64,000 nucleotides of DNA from NCBI RefSeq assembly GCF_016938855.1, contig NZ_JAFHAP010000004.1, positions 248,001 to 312,000 on the forward strand, read 5' to 3'. This document shows, piece after piece, positions 56,897-64,000 of this stretch; positions within the stretch are counted from its first letter, which is position 1; every line of letters starts with the position of its first letter. This DNA comes from Polycladomyces zharkentensis (GTDB lineage: Bacteria; Bacillota; Bacilli; Thermoactinomycetales; JIR-001). Under the pieces are notes generated by a model. It did no database searches, had not been told where the DNA came from, and saw nothing but the letters and a program-made list of their open reading frames with translations. The position numbers were made by a program, and so were the translations under genes.

Positions 56897-57835
56897 CTAC
56901 AACTTTTTCGCCACGATGGCTACCCAATCTCCGTCACGAACGGCTTCCACTATCTGCAATCCTTGCTTTTCCATCCCTGTGCGCACCAGTTTTTCTTTCT
57001 CCCGGATGACACCGGAAACGATCAGATGGCCTTCGTCCTTCAGCACCTTGGGAACATCCGGCAACATGCGGACGATGATCTCCGCAAGGATATTGGCCAC
57101 GATGAGATCGGTCTGTCCGGTTACACCCCGAAGCAAATCGCCTTGACGAACCCGCACGCGATCCTGAACTTTGTTCAACCGCACATTGGCTTCCGCACTG
57201 GTCACCGCCACATCGTCCAAATCGAGCGCCAGGACCGTTTCCGCCCCCAATTTGGCCGCAGCCACGCTCAAAATCCCGCTGCCGCATCCCACGTCGATGA
57301 CACTGCCTCGATGTGGGACGTACCGCTCCAACAACTGCAGGCAGAGCGTCGTCGTCGGGTGCGTTCCCGTACCGAACGCCATCCCCGGATCCAGCTCGAT
57401 GATCACTTCATCGTCGTGGTCCGGCTCATACGGCTCCCACACCGGTTTCACGATCATGCGTTTGGAAACGCGTACCGGTTTGTAGTAGGCTTTCCATGCC
57501 TCCGACCATGACTCTTCCGCCACTTTGCGAGTGGTGACCCGTGCCGGTCCCGGATCAAGACCGTATTCCCCGATCTCCTTCATCATCGTTTCGGCTCGCC
57601 GGACAAAAGCGGGCACGTCCGACGTTTCGGGAATATAGCATTTCACCCGCACTCCTTCCGACGGGTAATCCTCCATCGACAATGCGGGAATCTCGCCAAA
57701 AGGGCTTTCCCATTCACGTTCCAGTACTTCAGGATCTTCGATGGAAACGCCGTCGGCTCCCATCTCCTGCAACCGATAACTGACGGCTTCCACAGCCTCC
57801 CGGCTGGTATGGACACAAACCTCCACCCAATTCAC
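56897..57835 (-). CDS. prmA: Ribosomal protein L11 methyltransferase PrmA
   Basis: 312 residues. SAM motif VIDVGCGSGILSVAAAKLGA, then motif IV VANILAEI; N-terminal substrate domain begins WVEVCVHTSREAVEAV. Trimethylates ribosomal protein L11. GTG 57835 with GGGGAGGTGTG upstream; a GTG two codons earlier is too near that site. It sits 73 bp after dnaJ. Confidence 0.96.
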   Translation of the reverse strand: MNWVEVCVHTSREAVEAVSYRLQEMGADGVSIEDPEVLEREWESPFGEIPALSMEDYPSEGVRVKCYIPETSDVPAFVRRAETMMKEIGEYGLDPGPARVTTRKVAEESWSEAWKAYYKPVRVSKRMIVKPVWEPYEPDHDDEVIIELDPGMAFGTGTHPTTTLCLQLLERYVPHRGSVIDVGCGSGILSVAAAKLGAETVLALDLDDVAVTSAEANVRLNKVQDRVRVRQGDLLRGVTGQTDLIVANILAEIIVRMLPDVPKVLKDEGHLIVSGVIREKEKLVRTGMEKQGLQIVEAVRDGDWVAIVAKKL

Positions 57836-57855
57836 GCACACACCTCCCCAATACA

Positions 57856-57877
57856 GGAAAAACGGGCATACGCCCGC
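57856..57877 (-). terminator. Terminator or attenuator between dnaJ and prmA
   Basis: CGGGC / GCCCG stem with a 4-nt loop followed by TTTTTCC on the minus strand. A partial stop would lower prmA expression relative to the heat-shock genes. Confidence 0.7.
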
Positions 57878-57908
57878 TATGCAAGTCCTTGCGACCTTTT
57901 TCGAATCA

Positions 57909-59036
57909 TCATTCGCCCTTGAATGCCCGTTTCATCTTGGAGAAAAAGCTGTCGTTTTGTTCATGGATGTAATCGCCGGTCAACCGACCGAATTCACGCA
58001 GGACGTTTTTCTGCTCCTCGGTCAAACCGGTCGGTGTCACCACGCGAACCCGCACCCGCTGGTCACCCTGACCGTAACCGCGAAGCCGCGGGACCCCTTT
58101 GCCACGCAAGCGGAATTCCGTTCCCGTCTGCGTGCCGGCGGGTATCCTCAATTTGGCACGGCCGTTCAAGGTCGGCACCACCACTTCATCTCCCAGCGCC
58201 GCCTGAACGAAGGTGATCGGCAGTTCGCAAACGATATCGTCGTCCTCGCGCGTGAAAAATTCATGCGGCTTTACTTTGATCAAAATGTACAAATCGCCTG
58301 GCGGTCCGCCGTTGATCCCCGGTTCTCCCTCGCCGGCCACTCGGAGTTGCGTACCGTCGTGGACACCGGCGGGAATCCGGATGTTGATTTTCCGCTTCCG
58401 CTTGACTTTTCCGGCTCCACCGCATGTGACGCATTTTTGGCGGATGATTTTTCCTTTCCCTTCGCACTGATGACAGATCCGTCGGTTGACGATGCGTCCA
58501 AACGGCGTGTTCTGAACGATTTCCGCCTGGCCCGATCCACGGCAAACCGGACAGGTCTCCGGACGCGTACCCGGTTTCGCCCCGGTTCCGGAACAGGTGG
58601 AGCAGGTTTCCGTCCGCGGAACCATCACTTCCATTTCTTTACCGAACACCGCATCTTTAAACTCGACGGTCAGACGAAACTCCAAGTCGGCTCCTTGCCG
58701 GGGTGCATTCGGGTTTCTTCGTCTGCCGCCAAAAAACATATCGAAAATATCTCCAAAACCGAAATCGGTTTCTCCACCAAATCCGCCGAACCCGCCAGTT
58801 CCACCCGCTCCCGTGTTGGGATCGGCATGGCCGAATTGATCATATTGCGCCTTTTTCTGGGGGTCACTCAGTACTTCGTACGCTTCCTTCACTTCTTTGA
58901 ACTTCTTTTCTGCATCTGGCTCTTTGTTGACATCTGGATGATATTTGCGGGCCAGCTTCCGATATGCTTTTCGAATCTCCTCGGGGGAAGCGTCCCGGCT
59001 GACACCCAGCACCTCGTAATAATCCCGCTTGCTCAC
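57909..59036 (-). CDS. dnaJ: Chaperone protein DnaJ
   Basis: 375 residues. J domain with HPD (KYHPDVNK), a Gly/Phe-rich linker ([15 protein letters not shown]), four CxxCxGxG zinc repeats ([32 protein letters not shown]), and two C-terminal beta domains. It stimulates DnaK ATPase. GTG 59036 with GGGGGGTG upstream. Downstream of dnaK by 135 bp. Confidence 0.98.
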   Translation of the reverse strand: MSKRDYYEVLGVSRDASPEEIRKAYRKLARKYHPDVNKEPDAEKKFKEVKEAYEVLSDPQKKAQYDQFGHADPNTGAGGTGGFGGFGGETDFGFGDIFDMFFGGRRRNPNAPRQGADLEFRLTVEFKDAVFGKEMEVMVPRTETCSTCSGTGAKPGTRPETCPVCRGSGQAEIVQNTPFGRIVNRRICHQCEGKGKIIRQKCVTCGGAGKVKRKRKINIRIPAGVHDGTQLRVAGEGEPGINGGPPGDLYILIKVKPHEFFTREDDDIVCELPITFVQAALGDEVVVPTLNGRAKLRIPAGTQTGTEFRLRGKGVPRLRGYGQGDQRVRVRVVTPTGLTEEQKNVLREFGRLTGDYIHEQNDSFFSKMKRAFKGE

Positions 59037-59127
59037 GGGTTCACCCCCCTTTTCCCATTTCCCCGGCACACGTGTATTTGACGCATATTATGACACATCG
59101 TTATTCAGCAAAAAACGGGGAAGTCAA

Positions 59128-59147
59128 AGCGAAAGGCGACTTTCGCT
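59128..59147 (-). other. Stem-loop between dnaK and dnaJ
   Basis: AGCGAAAG / CTTTCGCT hairpin with a 4-nt loop but no T-run. Probably a processing or stabilising element, not a full terminator. Confidence 0.4.
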
Positions 59148-59171
59148 CCGACCCCCGGCACCCAAGGCTGG

Positions 59172-61013
59172 TTATTTGTCGTCATCGACCACTTCGTAAT
59201 CAGCATCTACGACATTATCGTCTTTCTTTTTGGTTTCCGCCGCTTGATCGTCGTTGGCTTCATTGGCCGTTTGTTGCTGGGCCGCTTGCTGATACACTTT
59301 GACGGAAACCTCTTGCACCACTTTCTCCAACTCTTCGGCGGCCTGCTTGATCGCCTCGGTATCGTTATCCGACAAGGCTTTCTGTACTTTTTCCTTGGCC
59401 TCTTCGACCTTTTTCCGGTCTTCTTCGGACACTTTGTCGCCCAGATCCTTCAATGTCTTGTTGGTCGTAAAGACCAATTGATCCGCTTTGTTGCGCACTT
59501 CGGCGGCCTCTTTGCGCTTTTTGTCCTCCTCGGCGTGCTCTTCCGCCTCTTTGATCATCCGCTGAATCTCTTCTTCGCTCAAGCCGCTGGAAGACTTGAT
59601 CGTAATGTCCTTGCTCTTGCCGGTCGCCAGGTCTTTCGCCGAGACGTTCACAATCCCGTTGGCGTCGATTTTGAACGTCACCTCAATTTGCGGCACACCG
59701 CGCGGGGCCGGCGGGATATCCTGCAGTTGGAAACGGCCCAGTGTTTTGTTGTCGGCCGCCATCGGGCGCTCCCCTTGCAACACATGGATATCCACCACGG
59801 TTTGGTTGTCCGCTGCCGTGGAGAAGATTTGCGATTTCTCCGTCGGGATGGTGGTGTTGCGCGGAATCAGTTTGGTGAACACACCGCCCAGCGTTTCGAT
59901 TCCGAGCGACAACGGCGTCACGTCCAACAGCACGACGTCTTTCACGTCACCGGACAACACGCCGGCTTGGATGGCCGCACCCATTGCCACCACTTCGTCC
60001 GGGTTGACCCCTTTGCTCGGCTCTTTGCCAATGAGTTTTTTGATCGCTTCTTGCACGGCCGGAATCCGGGTCGATCCGCCGACCAGAATCACTTTGTCGA
60101 TTTGGTCAGGCTCCAATCCGGCATCTTTCAGCGCCTGACGGGTCGGACCCATGGTGCGCTCCACCAGATCTGCGGTCAGTTCTTCAAATTTGGCGCGGGT
60201 CAAGGTCACTTCCAGGTTTTTCGGTCCGGTTTCGTCCATCGCCAAGAACGGCTCCGTAATCGTGGTGGTCAACATACCGGACAATTCTTTTTTCGCCTTT
60301 TCCGCCGCCATTTTCAAACGCTGCATCGCCATGCGGTCGTTGGTCAGATCAATGCCGTGTTCTTTTTTGAACTCTTCAACAAGCCAATCAATGATCGCCT
60401 GGTCGAAGTCATCACCACCCAGGTGGTTGTCACCGCTGGTCGCTTTCACTTCGAACAGGCCGTCACCCAGCTCCAGGATGGAGACGTCAAATGTGCCGCC
60501 ACCCAGGTCGAAGACGAGAATGGTTTGGTCTTCGCCTTTGTCCAGACCGTAAGCAAGTGCGGCAGCCGTCGGCTCGTTGATGATCCGCAGCACTTCCAGA
60601 CCGGCGATCCGACCGGCGTCCTTGGTCGCTTGCCGTTGGCTGTCGTTGAAGTATGCAGGTACCGTGATCACGGCCTGCGTTACGGGTTCGCCAAGATACG
60701 CTTCGGCGTCCGCTTTCAATTTTTGCAGGATCATCGCCGAGATTTCCTGCGGCGTATACTGTTTGTCGTCAATATTCACTTTATGGTCAGTTCCCATGTG
60801 CCGTTTGATGGAGATGATGGTTTTATCAGGGTTGGTGATGGCTTGACGTTTGGCCGACTCACCCACCAACCGTTCCCCGTTTTTGGTAAAACCGACAACG
60901 GACGGTGTGGTGCGTCCCCCTTCGGCGTTCGGAATGACGACCACTTCATCCCCATCCATGAACGCCACACAGGAGTTGGTGGTTCCCAAGTCAATGCCAA
61001 TGACTTTACCCAT
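59172..61013 (-). CDS. dnaK: Chaperone protein DnaK
   Basis: 613 residues, Hsp70. Starts [18 protein letters not shown]; phosphate loops [14 protein letters not shown] and [12 protein letters not shown]; linker [16 protein letters not shown]; helical lid and a C-terminal EVVDDDK-like tail. ATP-driven folding chaperone with GrpE and DnaJ. ATG 61013 with GGGGGGAC upstream. Length is typical for the Bacilli. Confidence 0.98.
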   Translation of the reverse strand: MGKVIGIDLGTTNSCVAFMDGDEVVVIPNAEGGRTTPSVVGFTKNGERLVGESAKRQAITNPDKTIISIKRHMGTDHKVNIDDKQYTPQEISAMILQKLKADAEAYLGEPVTQAVITVPAYFNDSQRQATKDAGRIAGLEVLRIINEPTAAALAYGLDKGEDQTILVFDLGGGTFDVSILELGDGLFEVKATSGDNHLGGDDFDQAIIDWLVEEFKKEHGIDLTNDRMAMQRLKMAAEKAKKELSGMLTTTITEPFLAMDETGPKNLEVTLTRAKFEELTADLVERTMGPTRQALKDAGLEPDQIDKVILVGGSTRIPAVQEAIKKLIGKEPSKGVNPDEVVAMGAAIQAGVLSGDVKDVVLLDVTPLSLGIETLGGVFTKLIPRNTTIPTEKSQIFSTAADNQTVVDIHVLQGERPMAADNKTLGRFQLQDIPPAPRGVPQIEVTFKIDANGIVNVSAKDLATGKSKDITIKSSSGLSEEEIQRMIKEAEEHAEEDKKRKEAAEVRNKADQLVFTTNKTLKDLGDKVSEEDRKKVEEAKEKVQKALSDNDTEAIKQAAEELEKVVQEVSVKVYQQAAQQQTANEANDDQAAETKKKDDNVVDADYEVVDDDK

Positions 61014-61105
61014 CGTAAATGTCCCCCCAATATCATGGTAATCTCTATTTATCAACTATGTGTTATGATGCGGGCTTCCAAAACGGTATGTGTCCATGAG
61101 AAACA

Positions 61106-61157
61106 GGCGCAGCGAAAGAAGGGCGCAGACGATCCCCATTCCTTCTTCTGCGCTCAT
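61106..61157 (-). other. Stem-loop between grpE and dnaK
   Basis: AGCG..AGAAGG (61110-61121) and CCTTCT..CGCT (61142-61155) can form an imperfect stem. No T-run. Could be a processing site separating grpE from the more abundant dnaK message. Confidence 0.35.
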
Positions 61158-61170
61158 GCTTCCCGAAAAA

Positions 61171-61818
61171 TCACACGCTGACTTTGACCATGGCCGGACG
61201 CAACACCCGGTCCTTGAACCGGTATCCTTTTTGCAGTTCCGCAACGACGATGCCAGGCTCTGTGCCGCTTGCTTCCTCTTGCATCACGGCATTGTGCAGA
61301 TGCGGATCAAACGGCTGACCCACCGCCTCGATCGGCTCCACTCCCACTTGCCGCAATACTTGAAGCAACTGGCGATACACCATTTCCACGCCTTCATGGA
61401 GAGCTTTGGCGTCTGTTGCGTTTCCGCCTGCCGCCAGTGCGCGTTCCAGGTTGTCCACGACCGGCAGGATCGCTTCAGCCAGAGGCGCCACTGCGTATTT
61501 GTCCGATTCTTCCTTTTCCTTGCGCACCCGTTTGCGATAATTGTCCAAGTCCGCCCGGGCGCGCAGGAACATCTCATAATGTTCCTCCGCCTTTTTCTTC
61601 CACGCCTCCAACTCTTCCAGCGCTCGCTGGTACTGCTCCGGATTGACACTTTCGTGCAGATCTTCTTCCGTCTTCTGTTGAACCGGTTCATCCGTTTCTT
61701 GATGGACCGTTTCTTCCGTCACGCCCGACTCTTGGTCCCGCGCCGCCTGCTCTTCACCGGCGGCGAAAGACCCCTCGGGCCAAACCTTGCGGCGTTGCGC
61801 CGGTTGTTCTTTCTGCAC
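61171..61818 (-). CDS. grpE: Nucleotide exchange factor GrpE
   Basis: 215 residues. Acidic, variable N-terminus, a long coiled coil (from ~residue 65 to 120), then the four-helix and beta-wing region with PFDPHLHNAV and EVLQKGYRFKDRVLRPAMV-like end (ELQKGYRFKDRVLRPAMVKV). It releases ADP from DnaK. I choose GTG 61818; a TTG at 61830 touches the AGGAGG itself. Second gene after hrcA. Confidence 0.96.
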   Translation of the reverse strand: MQKEQPAQRRKVWPEGSFAAGEEQAARDQESGVTEETVHQETDEPVQQKTEEDLHESVNPEQYQRALEELEAWKKKAEEHYEMFLRARADLDNYRKRVRKEKEESDKYAVAPLAEAILPVVDNLERALAAGGNATDAKALHEGVEMVYRQLLQVLRQVGVEPIEAVGQPFDPHLHNAVMQEEASGTEPGIVVAELQKGYRFKDRVLRPAMVKVSV

Positions 61819-62002
61819 CGTGAATTTCAACCTCCTATATGATCATGACCTGGCCGAGCCAATGGACAGCCGACCGGATCATCAAATCCCCGACATGCAT
61901 CCCATCGTTTCTGTCGGCAAACATAGGGAGAGGGGGTAGCGTTGTACCCCCACCAAACCTGGCAGCATCCACATGTTTGATCCATCGTCCCGCAACGATT
62001 GG

Positions 62003-63025
62003 TCAATAGAGACGACGCAGATGCTCTGAAAAGTGTTTGGAGAACACATCCAAAATCGTAATCACTTTCCGATAATCCATCCTTGTCGGACCCAAAATTC
62101 CGATTGTGCCCAAAGGGCGCCCGTCCACCGTGTAGGTCGCGGAAATGATGCTGCAGTTGTTGACTGCTTCCAGATCGTTTTCACGCCCGATGCGCACCTG
62201 TACGCCTTCTTCCATCGATTCGAACAGCTGGACCATCGTTTCGCTGTTCTCGAAAAGATCCAGTAAGGTTTTGACCTTCTCCACATCCTGAAACTCGGGT
62301 TGGTTCAGCATGTTGGTGGCCCCGCTGAAAAAGACGCGTTCGCCATGATCCGTTTCCAGCATCTGATCGAGCATGCTCATCACGGACTCATAGTGATCAA
62401 CATGCCGACGGAGCTCATCCATCAATTCCCAATAAACCACGCGTTTCAGTTTATACAGCGGGACACCGGTCAATTTGGTGTTGAGTAAATTGACCAGTTT
62501 TTCGATTGAGGAGAGCGATACACCATCCGGTACCGAAATCCGTCTTTTTTCCACATGGCCCGTATTGGTTACGAAGATCACGACCGCCACCCGTTCAGAC
62601 AATGGGATGACCTGCAAGTGTTTGAGTGTGCTCTCAAACACTTTGGGTCCAAGGATGATGGAGGTGTAGTTGGTCATCTGAGACAGAATGGAAGCCGTCT
62701 CCTGAATGACCTGCTCCACCTCATCCCTCTTGCGCGCGAAGAATCGGCGGAAGGCCATCATTTCCATGCGTGAAAGACGGGCAGGCTCCATCAAGTGATC
62801 GACATAGTAACGATAGCCTTTGTGAGACGGAATGCGGCCGGCAGATGTGTGCGGCTGTTCCAGATAACCCATCTCTTCCAGGTCGGCCATCTCATTGCGG
62901 ATGGTTGCCGCACTGAACCCAACGCCTTCGCGTTTGGACACAGTGCGCGAACCGACCGGTTCGGCCGTCATCACGTAATCGTCGACAACGGCACGGAGGA
63001 TCAGCTTCTGCCGCTCGGTCAACAT
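62003..63025 (-). CDS. hrcA: Heat-inducible transcription repressor HrcA
   Basis: 340 residues. N-terminal winged helix (LTERQKLILRAVVDDYVM, VGFSAATIRNEMADLE), followed by a GAF-like domain. Binds CIRCE and represses the class I heat-shock genes; GroEL controls its activity. ATG 63025, with AGGAGGTGGGTGG upstream. The gap to grpE (184 bp) has a GGGGGTA/TACCCCC stem-loop at 61934-61953 without a T-run and nothing else recognised. Confidence 0.97.
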   Translation of the reverse strand: MLTERQKLILRAVVDDYVMTAEPVGSRTVSKREGVGFSAATIRNEMADLEEMGYLEQPHTSAGRIPSHKGYRYYVDHLMEPARLSRMEMMAFRRFFARKRDEVEQVIQETASILSQMTNYTSIILGPKVFESTLKHLQVIPLSERVAVVIFVTNTGHVEKRRISVPDGVSLSSIEKLVNLLNTKLTGVPLYKLKRVVYWELMDELRRHVDHYESVMSMLDQMLETDHGERVFFSGATNMLNQPEFQDVEKVKTLLDLFENSETMVQLFESMEEGVQVRIGRENDLEAVNNCSIISATYTVDGRPLGTIGILGPTRMDYRKVITILDVFSKHFSEHLRRLY

Positions 63026-63043
63026 CTGCCACCCACCTCCTTG

Positions 63044-63070
63044 TTAGCACTCTCTCTCCACGAGTGCTAA
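63044..63070. promoter_or_regulatory. CIRCE operator, perfect match
   Basis: TTAGCACTC (63044-63052), 9-bp spacer, GAGTGCTAA (63062-63070): the exact consensus. It lies between the promoter and the hrcA ribosome binding site. Confidence 0.97.
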
Positions 63071-63083
63071 AATACTTATTTTT

Positions 63084-63112
63084 AAAGTACCAAACAGGGT
63101 GGGCATTGTCAA
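63084..63112 (-). promoter_or_regulatory. Promoter of the hrcA heat-shock operon
   Basis: -35 TTGACA (63107-63112) and -10 TACTTT (63084-63089), 17-bp spacing. The -35 overlaps the hemW stop codon. Confidence 0.8.
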
Positions 63113-64000
63113 TCTTTACTTGTGTTTTCAGCTTCTCCGAGGAATGCGGCAAACACTTCATTGCCGAAGAGCAGCCCCTGCTCCGTCAAGCGCACCCGAC
63201 CGCCATCGATGATCAGCAATCCTTTTTGTTGCAATGCGGCCAGAACCGAACCAAACACGCGATCCATAGGCAAACCGAAACGCCGTTCGAATTCACCAGC
63301 CTCCACCCCGCTCAGCACACGCAACCCGAATATCATGAAATTCTCCATCGCTTCGGCGCGGGAAACGTGATGTACCTCTTCAGTTGGAAACCCCCGCCTC
63401 GTTTTTTCGATGTATTCCCAAATCCCCCGCACATTGGCATGGCGGAAACCACCGACATATCCGTGGGCACCCGCCCCCAGTCCGTAGAACTCCTCATGGC
63501 GCCAGTACGTCAGATTGTGTCGGCTTTCTTTACCAGGATGGGCAAAATTGCTGATTTCGTACTGGCTCAACCCAGCCTCATCCAGCATCCGCCGGGTCAG
63601 CTGGTACATCTTTACCTCTTCTTCCTCCGGCGGGAGCGGAAGCTCTCCCCGCTGATACAAGGTGTGAAAGAGTGTCCCTTCTTCCACCTTGAGGCTGTAG
63701 GCGGAGATATGATCGGGCCGCAACGATAATGCTGTTTTCAGCGTTTCTTCCATATCGGTGAGTGTCTGGCCCGGCAGACCGAAAATCAAATCGAGTGACA
63801 GATTATCGAAGCCGGCCTGTCTTGCCTGCTCCACGCTGCGAAAAACATCTTTCACCGTGTGAATGCGCCCGATTCTCCGGAGAAGGTCGTCACGGAATGT
63901 CTGGGCGCCGAAACTGATGCGATTGACCCCGCCTTCACGCATCGCCGCCAACTTCTCAGGTTCGGTCGTTCCCGGGTTGGCTTCCACCGTGAACTCCATG
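63109..64000 (-). CDS. hemW: HemW-type radical SAM protein (coproporphyrinogen III oxidase-like), N-terminus cut by window edge
   Basis: At least 297 codons of the C-terminal part. It continues beyond the window, so the CxxxCxxC cluster motif is not seen. Typical HemW/HemN-like pieces are FTVEANPGT, GVNRISFGAQTF, LSLDLIFGLPGQT, HISAYSLKVEEGT, YEISNFAHPG and HNLTYWRHEEFYGLGAGAH. HemW is a haem chaperone/insertion protein; true HemN carries additional residues not present here. It immediately precedes hrcA as in Bacillus. Confidence 0.93.
   Translation of the reverse strand, partial: MEFTVEANPGTTEPEKLAAMREGGVNRISFGAQTFRDDLLRRIGRIHTVKDVFRSVEQARQAGFDNLSLDLIFGLPGQTLTDMEETLKTALSLRPDHISAYSLKVEEGTLFHTLYQRGELPLPPEEEEVKMYQLTRRMLDEAGLSQYEISNFAHPGKESRHNLTYWRHEEFYGLGAGAHGYVGGFRHANVRGIWEYIEKTRRGFPTEEVHHVSRAEAMENFMIFGLRVLSGVEAGEFERRFGLPMDRVFGSVLAALQQKGLLIIDGGRVRLTEQGLLFGNEVFAAFLGEAENTSKD

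Noticed and set aside
59244-61181. 645-codon frame antisense to dnaK
   Set aside because: Typical shadow frame produced by the codon bias of a highly expressed gene. Similar long antisense frames occur opposite ppdK, glyS and sigA.
61934-61953. GGGGGTA/TACCCCC stem-loop between hrcA and grpE as a terminator
   Set aside because: No T-run and it would separate genes of one operon; at most a processing element.

Overview
The window comes from a spore-forming, medium-to-high-GC member of the Bacilli, most likely a Thermoactinomycetaceae-type organism. The evidence is the Bacillus-like gene order hemW-hrcA-grpE-dnaK-dnaJ-prmA-rsmE-mtaB ... rpsU-yqeY-floA-(small gene)-yqfC-yqfD-phoH-pgpH-ybeY-dgkA-cdd-era-yqzL-recO-glyQS-ccpN-yqfL-dnaG-sigA ... 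trmK-nif3, together with an alpha/beta spore protein, a GerPA/GerPF-like protein, a perfect CIRCE element, a glyQS T-box and GGAGG-type ribosome binding sites with many GTG/TTG starts. The family assignment is an inference. Nearly all core genes lie on the minus strand. The plus strand carries short accessory runs.

Layout. 0-4 kb: a PfkB sugar kinase (cut by the window start), a class II aldolase, an isolated nuoD and a nicotinamidase-like hydrolase. 4-7 kb: an AT-richer three-gene ABC exporter operon. 7.8-14 kb: a DJ-1/PfpI protein, an M42 aminopeptidase, a thiamine-binding-family protein coupled to a large unrecognised secreted protein, two small unknowns and a GDSL esterase. 14.1-14.5 kb: RNase P RNA, apparently of the A architecture. 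14.6-26.4 kb: nif3, trmK, a gerPA-like gene, an M1 peptidase, 4-hydroxyphenylpyruvate dioxygenase, an acyl-CoA ligase/dehydrogenase operon with a cre-like site, sigA and dnaG. 27-31 kb: pyruvate phosphate dikinase, its regulatory kinase and CcpN. 31.5-34 kb: a sugar isomerase-like gene and an adaA-adaB-DUF1272 alkylation-repair island framed by two copies of the same hairpin. 34-49.5 kb: glyQS to the HIT gene, carrying translation, cell-envelope, c-di-AMP and sporulation functions. 49.5-54.8 kb: an accessory stretch (transporter, DeoC, two Nudix genes, a proline-rich sporulation candidate) rich in decayed IS200/IS605-like ends and a dispersed palindromic repeat. 54.8-64 kb: the heat-shock operon and its methyltransferase partners.

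How the genes work together. HrcA acting at CIRCE should control grpE-dnaK-dnaJ and the co-oriented prmA-rsmE-mtaB. CcpN, PpsR and PpdK form a gluconeogenic switch cluster. Three Spo0A boxes upstream of dnaG-sigA suggest that sporulation control reaches the macromolecular-synthesis operon. AdaA and AdaB form an adaptive response to alkylation damage. The points most worth a second look are the A-type RNase P RNA, the AUA start of the PPDK regulator gene, the tnpB-less IS605-like relics, the repeat family, the orphan PerR-like promoter and the lone nuoD. No rRNA, tRNA or CRISPR array was seen.
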